Shown here: one piece after another, positions 27,680 through 38,256 of the stretch
Position numbering within the stretch: the first letter of the stretch is position 1
Layout: each line of letters opens with the position of its first letter
NCBI GenBank assembly: GCA_021781455.1
Contig: JAJXWV010000056.1
Span: 25,893 to 89,892 of the forward strand
Source: Acidobacteriota bacterium
GTDB lineage: Bacteria > Acidobacteriota > Thermoanaerobaculia > Gp7-AA8
DNA: 64,000 nucleotides
Reading direction: 5' to 3'
Notes under the pieces: generated by a model
Databases searched by the model: none
Seen by the model: only the letters and a program-made list of their open reading frames with translations
Told to the model about the DNA's origin: nothing
Translations under genes and position numbers: made by a program

Positions 27680-27988
27680 ATGTGTCTCGGCGTCCCCGGC
27701 TGTGTGTTCTCGGTTCGCGGAAACGTCGCGGTCGTCGATTTCTGGGGAACCAAGAAGAATGTCCGCCTCGACAACCTTGCCGAGCCGATACTGGCCGGCG
27801 ATTACATCATCGACCATCAAGGCTACGCAGTCCGGAAGATCGACATGGATGCCGTTGCCGAGACCCTCGGCATGTACGAGATCATCCTCTCCGAAGCCGG
27901 ATGTGATCCGATTGCCACGGAGGTGGTGGCCGAGCTCGAACACGCCGCCGAGATCGACGTCGAGGCCGAGGAACTGGTCCTGGCCTGA
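27680..27988 (+). CDS. HypC/HybG/HupF family protein (orphan)
   Basis: 102 aa with the family's N-terminal MCLGVPG motif (Cys2 is the iron ligand in HypC) and the OB-like core VAVVDFWGTKKNVRLDNLAEPILAGDYIIDHQGYAVRKID. Typical HypC is 75-95 aa; here an acidic tail is added. HypC normally passes the Fe(CN)2CO unit, together with HypD, to NiFe-hydrogenase. No HypD, HypA/B/E/F or hydrogenase gene lies in the window. GGAGG precedes the ATG. It is followed after 2 bp by a formyltransferase-like gene, so the two are surely co-translated. A non-hydrogenase role is possible. Confidence 0.88.
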   Translation: MCLGVPGCVFSVRGNVAVVDFWGTKKNVRLDNLAEPILAGDYIIDHQGYAVRKIDMDAVAETLGMYEIILSEAGCDPIATEVVAELEHAAEIDVEAEELVLA

Positions 27989-27990
27989 TC

Positions 27991-28818
27991 ATGAGTGAAG
28001 TCTTCTCGCCGCTGCGCGTTGCGGTCCTGACGTCGCACGGCGCCCCGGGACTCGAGCAGGTCATCGCTCATTCAAACCGTGGAGCTCTGTTCGAGCTCGT
28101 GGCGGTCATCAGCTCCGAGACCGCGCTGGTCGGGTCGCAGTCAATCGAAGCGGCGGGCGTCCCTCTCATTCTCCGACCGCTCAAGCACTACCACACGGAC
28201 CGCGGTCTGCCGCTGCGCAACCTGCGCGCCCGCCAGGAGTACGACCAGGAAACGGCCGACCTCCTGCACCACTTCCGCGCCGACTACGTCTTCCTGATCG
28301 GCTACAACTACATCGTCAGCGAGCCGGTGGTTGAGTCGTTTCAGCAGCGGCTCCTCGCCCTGCACGACGGCGATCTCATGCTCCGCGACGAGAACGGCCG
28401 GCGGCGCTATGCCGGACTGCATGCCGTCCGGGAAGCCATCTTCGCAGGCGAGACGGAGACGCGCAGCTCCGCGTATTTCGTCACCCAGGAGGTCGGCGCC
28501 GGGCCGCTCTTTCTCCTCAGCAGGTCCTTCCGCGTCGCTCCGCTCGCGCGTGATGCGCGTGAATGGGGAGCCGCCGATCTGCTCAGCTCGTACGCGGAAC
28601 TACACAGGCGTTGGATGCTTCGCGGCTGCTGGGGCGAGATGATCATCCGGGCGCTGGAGTTCCTCGCCGCCGGAAGCGTGTCGGTCGTGCGTGACATGGC
28701 CTGGATCGACGGAGTGCCGGGACCCTGCCGGCTCGGCGAAGCGCCCGCTCTCTGTCGCGAATGCGAGCAGACGATCGACAGCCGCGTGCCCGCCTCCTGC
28801 CCGCTCATCCGCGACTGA
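27991..28818 (+). CDS. Formyltransferase-fold protein (PurN/HypX-like N-domain)
   Basis: 275 aa. The N-terminal 190 residues follow the glycinamide-formyltransferase fold: LRVAVLTSHGAPGLEQVIAHS, FELVAVISSE, DYVFLIGYNYIVSEPVVESF, then LALHDGDLMLRDENGRRRYAGLHAVREAIFAGE. Compared with PurN, the catalytic His is kept (LHDGD) but Asn of NIHPS is Ala and the Asp of VDxGPI is Gly (VGAGPL), so normal formyl transfer is doubtful. The last 30 residues carry four Cys (LCREC near the end). HypX uses a related domain for making the CO ligand of hydrogenase; the pairing with HypC here is suggestive only. Confidence 0.75.
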   Translation: MSEVFSPLRVAVLTSHGAPGLEQVIAHSNRGALFELVAVISSETALVGSQSIEAAGVPLILRPLKHYHTDRGLPLRNLRARQEYDQETADLLHHFRADYVFLIGYNYIVSEPVVESFQQRLLALHDGDLMLRDENGRRRYAGLHAVREAIFAGETETRSSAYFVTQEVGAGPLFLLSRSFRVAPLARDAREWGAADLLSSYAELHRRWMLRGCWGEMIIRALEFLAAGSVSVVRDMAWIDGVPGPCRLGEAPALCRECEQTIDSRVPASCPLIRD

Positions 28819-29041
28819 TTTCGCGGCGGCAGTCGCAATACTCCCCGGATGCCGGCTTGCAGACCCGTGCCGTCACGTGTGAAGTCCGGGCATGCCCGCA
28901 GCGCGCGCAGACCGTGTTGGCCTGGTCCGCCGTGAAACCGTTGCAGAGGCAGGGGTAGTCTTCAGACGGGTAATGAGTGACTTCCTGGCAGGTGCTCATG
29001 ACCTGGTGATCGTGGTCCGGATGTGGGCAGCATTTGGTCAT
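28805..29041 (-). CDS. Small Cys/His-rich putative zinc or iron-sulphur protein
   Basis: 78 aa. Eleven cysteines and several histidines in paired form: CCPHPDHDHQ, CLCNG, CARCGH and YCDCR, like a zinc ribbon or metal-binding mini-protein. The ATG at 29041 lacks a good ribosome-binding site. It overlaps the formyltransferase stop by 14 bp (convergent) and is divergent from the SPASM radical SAM gene, sharing the predicted CRP/FNR-type site at 29087-29100. No family recognised, but the dense ordered CxxC-like pattern argues against chance. Confidence 0.55.
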   Translation of the reverse strand: MTKCCPHPDHDHQVMSTCQEVTHYPSEDYPCLCNGFTADQANTVCARCGHARTSHVTARVCKPASGEYCDCRREISRG

Positions 29042-29086
29042 CGATGTCGTCCAGAAGCAGCTAAATAGCGAATGAAATGGCGTGGA

Positions 29087-29100
29087 GTGTGTCGCATCAC
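29087..29100. promoter_or_regulatory. CRP/FNR-type site (GTGT-N6-TCAC)
   Basis: GTGT and TCAC(A) half-sites separated by GTCGCA, centred about 84 bp before the SPASM radical SAM ATG and 52 bp before the divergent Cys-rich gene. Confidence 0.5.
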
Positions 29101-29176
29101 ATCCTCACGTGAGTATGGTCATCAGCACGGCCGTAGCGCGGATGCTTCCATGACCTGACCACGAATCGAGGATTCC

Positions 29177-30304
29177 ATGAACCTGCAGTCCCCGAATCTT
29201 CAGGCTGATGCAGCGCCCATCGTCGTCTGGGAGTTGACCCGCGCCTGCCGTCTGAACTGCGTTCATTGTCCTATCGGTGCTCAGCAGAAACGAAGCCCCC
29301 TCGAGCTTTCGACCTACGAAGCTTACAAGACAATCGATCAGGTGGTGGCGTTGCGGCCCGAGGAATTTACTCTGACGGGCGGCGATCTTCTCGAACGGGC
29401 GGATCTTTTTCAGCTGATCGACTACTCGCGTCGGCGCGGTCTCAAGCCGACCGTCAACCTCACTGTCACCCCCACTCTGACCGGCGCAATCGTCGGCAAG
29501 GTGAAGCACAACGGCGCCGATCGCGTGGCCATCGCCCTCGACGGAGCCGTTCCCGAAAAACATGATTCCGCTCGCGGCGTGAACGGCCAGTTCGGCGCAA
29601 CTCTGCTCGCCATGCGCTGGGCGCGCACTGCCGAGATCCCGGTCGAGGTCAACACACTTCTGAGCCGGTCCAACTTCGAAGACCTTCCCCGCATGGCCGA
29701 GCTCCTCGGCGATCTCGGCGTCGATCGCTGGAACGTCTACTTTTTCGTTCCGGTCGGCCATTCCAAACAGGTCGAGCTCGTGACCGCCGAGGAGGTGGAA
29801 AGTGCCTTCGGCGTGCTGTACGACCTCTCGCAGAGGACCCCATTCAAGATCCGCACGTTCGAGGCGCCCCACTATCGCCGGTTCGTCATGGAGCGGACGG
29901 CCAGGGCACGGCAGGATTCGATCGATCGCTATTTCGACTCGCACGAAGAACATCAGCCTATCCGCGAAGAAAACATCATGCGCATGGCCGCTGGTGATGA
30001 CCTCGTGTTCATCTCCCACACCGGCGAGGTGAGCGCCAGTGCGCTGCTGCCGCTGACGGCCGGCAATGTCCGCTATCAACCTCTGGGAATCATCTACCGC
30101 ACGGCGGAACTGTTTGGCGCCATCCGTGACAAGTCGAACCTCAAGGGAAAATGTGTGCGATGCGAGTTCCGCAACGTCTGCGGAGGCTCGCGAGCACGCG
30201 CGTTCGCGATGACCGGGGATCTCTTCGCCACTGATCCGCTTTGTGCCTATCAGCCGGGCGCATTCGCTCCGACCGTCGCCGCCGCCGCGCACACGGAAGC
30301 CTGA
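29177..30304 (+). CDS. Radical SAM/SPASM domain protein
   Basis: 375 aa. Canonical CX3CX2C at Cys24/28/31 (TRACRLNCVHCPIG), the GGD of the SAM-binding motif (FTLTGGDLL), and a C-terminal SPASM-type cluster region: CVRCEFRNVCGGSRARAFAMTGDLFATDPLCAY. Such proteins modify ribosomal peptides or take part in heme-type biosynthesis (NirJ/AhbD-like relatives). No precursor peptide was recognised. It precedes an Acg-type nitroreductase by 13 bp, so the two form an operon under the predicted CRP/FNR-type site. Confidence 0.88.
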   Translation: MNLQSPNLQADAAPIVVWELTRACRLNCVHCPIGAQQKRSPLELSTYEAYKTIDQVVALRPEEFTLTGGDLLERADLFQLIDYSRRRGLKPTVNLTVTPTLTGAIVGKVKHNGADRVAIALDGAVPEKHDSARGVNGQFGATLLAMRWARTAEIPVEVNTLLSRSNFEDLPRMAELLGDLGVDRWNVYFFVPVGHSKQVELVTAEEVESAFGVLYDLSQRTPFKIRTFEAPHYRRFVMERTARARQDSIDRYFDSHEEHQPIREENIMRMAAGDDLVFISHTGEVSASALLPLTAGNVRYQPLGIIYRTAELFGAIRDKSNLKGKCVRCEFRNVCGGSRARAFAMTGDLFATDPLCAYQPGAFAPTVAAAAHTEA

Positions 30305-30317
30305 ACCGGAGGGCCGT

Positions 30318-31352
30318 ATGCCCGACCAGTGGGGATCCCGCCTCGATCCGTGGTTGATCGACGAAAGCGATTTCTACGAGCTGGAAAAGCACGCCGATCA
30401 GATGGCGTTTCTGATCCGATACGCGATCCTGGCGCCGTCGAGCCACAACACACAACCGTGGTCGTTCCGCGTCACGCGGGACGGCGTCGAGGTCTACCCC
30501 GACTACTCGCGCCGATGCACCGTCGCCGATCCGTCCGATCGCGAGCTTCTCATGAGCATCGGCACGTCGATCACGAACTTCTGCGTGGCCGCCGCGCACT
30601 TCGGATTCGAACCGACCGTGCTCTATCAGGACCGCTCCGAACAAACGCTCCCGGCCGCTCTGATCGCGGTGCGGGAGACCTGTGCGCCACCAGCAGGACT
30701 GCGTCGCCTCTTCCCGGCCATCCAGGAGCGGCACACGAACCGTGTTCCGTTCGAGCCGCGGGAGATCGATTCCAGCGCGTTGACCGAGCTCAACGAATTC
30801 GTCGGCTCCCATTCTTCCTTCGTTCAATTCGTCGTTCCGGGCGACCGTGACCGGGCCGCAGACCTCATCGCGCGTGCTGATCGCGTGCTGATGGCGAGCA
30901 GCGCGTTCCGCGGAGAGCTCGCCGGCTGGTTGCGTTCCAACTCATCGCAGACAGGCGACGGCATGTGCGCCGATGGATTCGGCATTCCCGATCCGCTGGC
31001 GCCGGCCACGCCGTGGTTCCTGCGGCGGTTCGACGTCGGGGCGTTGCAGGCGAAGCACGACCGTGCTCTCGTCGAGCACTGCGCGGGCCTGATCGTCGTG
31101 ACCGCCGAGGATGACCGCGTGTCGCTGATCCGCGCCGGCGAAGCGCTGGAAATGCTGCTCCTGCTCCTGACGCGCCTGGGCGTGCAGTACTCGTTCGTCA
31201 ACTCGCCGATCGAAGTGGATACGTTGCGATCCGAGCTGTGGTCGATGATCCGCTCTCCACATCCGCCTCAGCTGCTGCTGCGCATCGGCTACGCCACGAC
31301 CGTGGCGCGCCCGCAGCCCCGTCGCGACGCGGCCACCGCGCTCGTCAGGTAG
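30318..31352 (+). CDS. Acg-type nitroreductase family protein
   Basis: 344 aa from the ATG at 30318 (CGGAGGG upstream). Divergent twin-domain nitroreductase fold: LIRYAILAPSSHNTQPWSF near the N-terminus is the FMN-binding signature of the family. The motif QERHTNRVPFEP marks the second half, and LIRAGEALEMLLLLLTRLGVQYSFVNSPIE the C-terminal part. This is like Acg/Rv2032 of the mycobacterial dormancy regulon, which holds FMN. It probably sequesters FMN or reduces it under low oxygen. Second gene of the radical SAM operon, ending at a shared terminator with PFOR. Confidence 0.82.
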   Translation: MPDQWGSRLDPWLIDESDFYELEKHADQMAFLIRYAILAPSSHNTQPWSFRVTRDGVEVYPDYSRRCTVADPSDRELLMSIGTSITNFCVAAAHFGFEPTVLYQDRSEQTLPAALIAVRETCAPPAGLRRLFPAIQERHTNRVPFEPREIDSSALTELNEFVGSHSSFVQFVVPGDRDRAADLIARADRVLMASSAFRGELAGWLRSNSSQTGDGMCADGFGIPDPLAPATPWFLRRFDVGALQAKHDRALVEHCAGLIVVTAEDDRVSLIRAGEALEMLLLLLTRLGVQYSFVNSPIEVDTLRSELWSMIRSPHPPQLLLRIGYATTVARPQPRRDAATALVR

Positions 31353-31381
31353 CGGCGAACCGCTTCCCCCTGCAAATAGAA

Positions 31382-31415
31382 AGCGGCGAGCGGAACCGGA
31401 GTTCCGCCCGCCGCG
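31382..31415. terminator. Bidirectional terminator, nitroreductase/PFOR
   Basis: Long stem GCGGCGAGCGGAA / TTCCGCCCGCCGC with CCGGAG loop. In the minus direction it is followed by TTTCTATTT (PFOR terminator); in the plus direction CTCTTTTTG lies downstream. Confidence 0.75.
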
Positions 31416-31437
31416 TCACGGGTCTCTTTTTGGATCG

Positions 31438-35031
<3,594 letters not shown>

Positions 35032-35081
35032 GGGTTGACGTCCTCCAACGACGAAGGTAGGACAGATGCGAACTCCGCATC

Positions 35082-35095
35082 ATGATCGAAATCAA
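35082..35095. promoter_or_regulatory. FNR-like site (ATGA-N6-TCAA)
   Basis: ATGATCGAAATCAA, close to the E. coli FNR consensus TTGAT-N4-ATCAA, centred 57 bp upstream of the PFOR ATG. Proximal of two dyads. Confidence 0.5.
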
Positions 35096-35103
35096 ATGCG
35101 GGT

Positions 35104-35117
35104 GTGACTGAGCGCAC
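35104..35117. promoter_or_regulatory. CRP/FNR-type site (GTGA-N6-GCAC)
   Basis: GTGA and GCAC(AC) half-sites separated by CTGAGC, 80 bp upstream of the PFOR ATG. Same form as the site upstream of the HypC-like gene. Confidence 0.45.
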
Positions 35118-35156
35118 ACTGCCACACGAGACAAGGAAACGAATGCTTGAAAAAGA

Positions 35157-35180
35157 AACGCTGCGCGGCGGCGCAGCGTT
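35157..35180 (-). terminator. Terminator after cNMP-binding protein gene
   Basis: Perfect 10-bp stem AACGCTGCGC / GCGCAGCGTT with a 4-nt loop; in the minus direction it is followed by TCTTTTTCAAG. It lies 57 bp past the stop of the gene at 35238-35672. Confidence 0.8.
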
Positions 35181-35237
35181 GGAAACAGGGGTTCGAAGTG
35201 AGCATGGCCGTCGCTCGAGGCGGCCCTCAAACATCAA

Positions 35238-35672
35238 TCAGCGAGATGCCGTCAGCGTGCGCATGCAGTCATAGCAGGAATTGATCTCGCTGCTCAGCAT
35301 CTGCAGCACGCTGAACCAGAGCGCCGGCTTCTCGTCGAGAAGTGACAGGAACCTGTCCTTGGCGATGAAGCCTGTGACAGTGGCGGTGCGGGCCGTTGCC
35401 GAGCAGTCGTGAACGCGACCCGAGACCACGCAACTCAACCCCAGGATCTGACCGGATTCTGCAATGCGAAGCGGTTTCGCCTGTCCACTGCGCGACGAGA
35501 AGAGCAGGTCGACTTCTCCGGAAAGCAGGACGTAGACACCGTTGGGAGTCTCGCCTTCACGGTACAAGAGCTTGCCAGCCGGCCACCCTTCCACGGTTTC
35601 ATACGGCGCCAGCGTCTGGAGCACGGAGCTATTGCAGGTCTCCCGTCCGACTTCGAATTGTATGGTCGTCAC
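35238..35672 (-). CDS. Stand-alone cyclic-nucleotide-binding-domain protein (no HTH)
   Basis: 144 aa. It has the jelly-roll of CRP/FNR sensors (AGKLLYREGETPNGVYVLLSGEVDLLF; GQILGLSCVVSGRVHDCSATARTATVTGF) and the start of the dimer helix, but the frame stops where the DNA-binding domain would begin. In full-length regulators this helix is followed by about 70 more residues. It may be a sensor-only partner or an anti-regulator of the adjacent FNR-like protein, or a truncated regulator. The stop is followed by a strong terminator, so the gene is not recently broken at its end. Confidence 0.8.
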   Translation of the reverse strand: MTTIQFEVGRETCNSSVLQTLAPYETVEGWPAGKLLYREGETPNGVYVLLSGEVDLLFSSRSGQAKPLRIAESGQILGLSCVVSGRVHDCSATARTATVTGFIAKDRFLSLLDEKPALWFSVLQMLSSEINSCYDCMRTLTASR

Positions 35673-35792
35673 GAGGCACCTCGTTTTCTGTAATTAATCC
35701 GGATCGACGGTAAATGCGCCGGAATGTCCGCACTGTGACTCGAAATACGACATCACGTGACGTTGGTCGCCAACCCTGCCGGAACAAACGAG

Positions 35793-35820
35793 AAGAGCAG
35801 GAGCCGAAGCTCCTGCTCTT
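35793..35820 (-). terminator. Terminator after FNR-like regulator gene
   Basis: Perfect 12-bp stem AAGAGCAGGAGC / GCTCCTGCTCTT closed by a TTCG tetraloop (minus sense) and followed by CTCGTTTG, 23 bp past the regulator stop. Confidence 0.8.
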
Positions 35821-35842
35821 GAGGGGAAAACGGTTCGGTCCG

Positions 35843-36562
35843 CTACACGCTGACCATGTGCTCGAGCAGTGGCTTGTTCGTCACGAACAGGCTCGAGCCC
35901 TTCACGTCGACGATCTTCTTGCGCTTGAAATCGCTCAGCAGGCGCGTGACCGTTTCGCGTGTCGTCCCGATCATCTGCGCGATCTCTTCATGCGTGAGGA
36001 GGACCTTGATGCGCGTGCCGCGCGCGGTCTCCTCGCCAGTGCGATCGCACCAGTCGAGCAGCAGCCTGGCGAGCTTCTCGCTGGTGGTCTGCGAAAGACC
36101 GAGAGAGCGAATCTCGCGCTGTGCTGCGTGGTACTTTTCACTGAGCTGCTGCGCAGTGTGCATGCACGCCTCGGCATGGGAGTTGAGGAACTTCAAAAAA
36201 TCCTCGCGCTTGATGAAGTTCAACTGGGACGGTTCGATCGTCTCGGCCGACACTTCGTAGGGCTTGCCGAGGATGGTCGCGCTGGCGCCAAGAACTTCGC
36301 CGGGCTCGGCGATCTTGACGATGAGCGTCTTGCCCTCGGTGGAAGAAGTGGTCAGCTTCGCGCGACCACTGCAGAGGATGAAGACACCGCGCGGTTCTTC
36401 ACCTTCCACGAAGAGGAGCGATCCTTTGGGGTACAGGCCGGTGAATTTCACTGTGTCCAGGGCCTGGACCGCCGAAGCGCTCATGTTGCAGAAGGTCCGC
36501 TCGGCTCGTACGCGACATTCTGCGCAGTTGTATTCAACTTCTAAGTTGTATGGCGATGGCAT
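35843..36562 (-). CDS. CRP/FNR family transcriptional regulator with N-terminal cysteines
   Basis: 239 aa. N-terminal Cys13-X2-Cys16-X8-Cys25 (CAECRVRAERTFC) resembles the cluster-binding region of FNR; Cys64 in the sensor domain could be the fourth ligand. The cNMP-type domain runs about 35-150 with a dimer helix to about 168. The C-terminal HTH (about 188-211) is LTHEEIAQMIGTTRETVTRLLSDF: Arg202-Glu203-xxx-Arg207 matches the CRP residues that contact GTGA. It is therefore predicted to be a redox- or oxygen-responsive regulator reading GTGA-N6-TCAC, the dyad found before its neighbours. Likely autoregulated (sites at 36593-36672). Confidence 0.9.
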   Translation of the reverse strand: MPSPYNLEVEYNCAECRVRAERTFCNMSASAVQALDTVKFTGLYPKGSLLFVEGEEPRGVFILCSGRAKLTTSSTEGKTLIVKIAEPGEVLGASATILGKPYEVSAETIEPSQLNFIKREDFLKFLNSHAEACMHTAQQLSEKYHAAQREIRSLGLSQTTSEKLARLLLDWCDRTGEETARGTRIKVLLTHEEIAQMIGTTRETVTRLLSDFKRKKIVDVKGSSLFVTNKPLLEHMVSV

Positions 36563-36658
36563 GCAGCCTCCGGTTTCTTGTTCACCGAATCCCCTGTCAC
36601 ATCACAGAATTTAGAAGCAAACCTCTCCAGACGACATGCGCGCAAGTCACGCGTGCGC

Positions 36659-36672
36659 GTGATTGACATCAC
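36659..36672. promoter_or_regulatory. Perfect CRP/FNR-type dyad (GTGA-N6-TCAC)
   Basis: GTGA TTGACA TCAC, also a perfect GTGAT-N4-ATCAC palindrome, about 103 bp upstream of the FNR-like start. A related half-site (TCACA after GTCACA) lies at 36596-36605, about 37 bp upstream. Confidence 0.6.
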
Positions 36673-36758
36673 ACGACGAGACTTCCGTCACAGCCGGAGG
36701 GTTCACCTGGTTTGGCGTTCGAGAGAGTTGAAATCCCTGGTTGCTCTGAGCACGCAGA

Positions 36759-36772
36759 ATGCGCCACATCAC
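36759..36772. promoter_or_regulatory. Degenerate CRP/FNR-type site (ATGC-N6-TCAC)
   Basis: ATGC GCCACA TCAC(AC), exactly 100 bp from the perfect dyad at 36659. No intact gene follows on the plus strand for about 500 bp, so it may be a relic promoter of the decayed frames downstream. Confidence 0.3.
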
Positions 36773-36806
36773 ACGGCAGTTGACGTGAACGAATGCGTTT
36801 AGCGTA

Positions 36807-36820
36807 GTGCGACAAATCAC
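36807..36820. promoter_or_regulatory. CRP/FNR-type site (GTGC-N6-TCAC)
   Basis: GTGC GACAAA TCAC(AG), upstream of the decayed Cys-rich frames that start near 36830-36940 on the plus strand. Confidence 0.4.
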
Positions 36821-36828
36821 AGCAGCAC

Positions 36829-37149
36829 GTGCGATCGCCCACCGTGCGTGGCGACGATGGCGGCCACCATATCTCACGGAGCCAGCAAGCGTTGTCCGAC
36901 ACTCGTCAGCAGTCGAATCGCACGTCGCGCCGCAACAGAGCGCCTTTCCTCATTTCGGCAGCGACCGCCGTGCTCGCCGCCGGAGTCCTCCCGACGTGCA
37001 GCGTCCACTGTTGCTCGAGTATGCAGGCCATTGCGTCCGTGCACGTCAACATGCCGTGTTGCGCACCAGACTCCTCGATCGCCCCCCGCGATTACGATCG
37101 CCCGCATACGGCGACGCTTGCTGGCCCTGCTTTTCATCACTCGATTTGA
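36829..37149 (+). pseudogene. Remnant of a small Cys-rich exported protein
   Basis: One frame (about 36930-37100) has a hydrophobic segment followed by a Cys-rich stretch, TAVLAAGVLPTCSVHCC and VHVNMPCCAPDSS, resembling the pattern in the better-preserved frame at 37267-37599. There is no ribosome-binding site and the flanking codons look random, so I read it as a decayed copy rather than a gene. Weak evidence, based on motif resemblance only. Confidence 0.3.
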
Positions 37150-37266
37150 TCAGCCGGCAAGCTCCTCGCGATCGAGGTGGCGCCGCAGACAGAATACGGA
37201 TCCTGACCGAGGAGTTCGCTCAACCGTGATTTCGCGCCGAACTTCGATGACCAGACGTTCGCGACG

Positions 37267-37599
37267 GTGTTTGTCGTCTCGGCCCTCGCGTTGGTCATGA
37301 CAGTTCCTGCGGTCGGCGTCTGCTGTGTGGCTGGCTCCGCCATCCCGATGGCGGCGATGTATGCGGCCATGCCCTGCTGCGCTGCAGGACACTGCACGGT
37401 CTCGAACGCAAACTCGACTCCCGACCGCGATTCCGCGGTGCTTTCCGCGGCGAGCACCATTCCCGTGGCGTCTGCGTCACCGGTGGTCGCTGCTATCCCC
37501 GCGGGCGGCAGCGCCCGCGTCCTCACCGGAACGGGTGCATTTGCCCCCGAATCCTGGTCGCCTCCTCCCTTCCTTCTCGATCGTCAATTCCGCATCTGA
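37267..37599 (+). CDS. Putative small Cys-rich membrane or exported protein
   Basis: 110 aa with GTG start. Hydrophobic N-terminus (FVVSALALVMTVPAVGVCC), then AAMYAAMPCCAAGHC, an Ala/Pro-rich middle and the C-terminal PPPFLLDRQFRI. Small proteins of this design occur in acidobacterial genomes near metal-handling genes (pattern memory, unverified). No Shine-Dalgarno is visible, so it may also be a pseudogene. Confidence 0.35.
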   Translation: MFVVSALALVMTVPAVGVCCVAGSAIPMAAMYAAMPCCAAGHCTVSNANSTPDRDSAVLSAASTIPVASASPVVAAIPAGGSARVLTGTGAFAPESWSPPPFLLDRQFRI

Positions 37600-37682
37600 T
37601 ACCGGGTCTCCTCCCGCACTGACGTTCCGTTCGAAGGAACGCGCGACGCTCTTGTGTGCGCCGCGCATGAGGAGATCCGCAA

Positions 37683-38127
37683 GTGTTCACGTTCAGGCAT
37701 TCCATTGCTTCGGCGCTGCTCTTGCTGACGAGCGTTCGCCGTCCTCTCCGACGAGGTGATCAGGTTTCGCGCCGCGGGAGACGCAACCTCCGTCCTTTAC
37801 TGCCCGATGGAGAAGAAATCGTAGCTCCAGCCGGCTCCGACGCCCATTTCCAACCCGTACGTCGACGCCGGGATGCGGTCATGCGGGCAACTCGTCAAGG
37901 ACACCCACGCACCCGCGAGCCGTTCAGCAGGTCACGCCTTCGTCGATCACCGTGAAGACGGCCACCGGCGCAGTCACGGTTCCGCTCAATTCGGAGACCC
38001 GTTACTACCGCGGCGCCGGAACCACCATCCCGCGACCAGCCACGACGTGGAAGCCGGAATGCGCGTCGTCGTTCATGAGGATGCACGTGGACAGGCGGCG
38101 GAGGTCCACATCCCGCTCGCGAAGTGA
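37683..38127 (+). pseudogene. Frameshifted gene for exported protein, DUF5666-like C-terminus
   Basis: Coding signal jumps between frames. A signal peptide in frame at GTG 37683 (FTFRHSIASALLLLTS) continues in the next frame as AFAVLSDEVIRFRAAGDATSVLYCPMEKKS. After a stop and another shift it resumes as ITVKTATGAVTVPLNSETRYYRGAGTT (37950-38025), and ends in a third frame as DVEAGMRVVVHEDARGQAAEVHIPLAK followed by a stop at 38125-38127. Joined, these make one plausible exported protein with a DUF5666-like beta domain. At least three frameshifts, hence pseudogene (or poor sequence). Confidence 0.55.
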
Positions 38128-38256
38128 GTTCGTGACCGGATCCTGACCGCGAATGCATCGCAAAGTCGCGCGACCCGTGCGATCATGATTGCAACGAACG
38201 GATGCAGGAGCGTGTTGCTCTCCTCTCCGTTCCAGGTCCAAGGGGAATCCGGTCTG

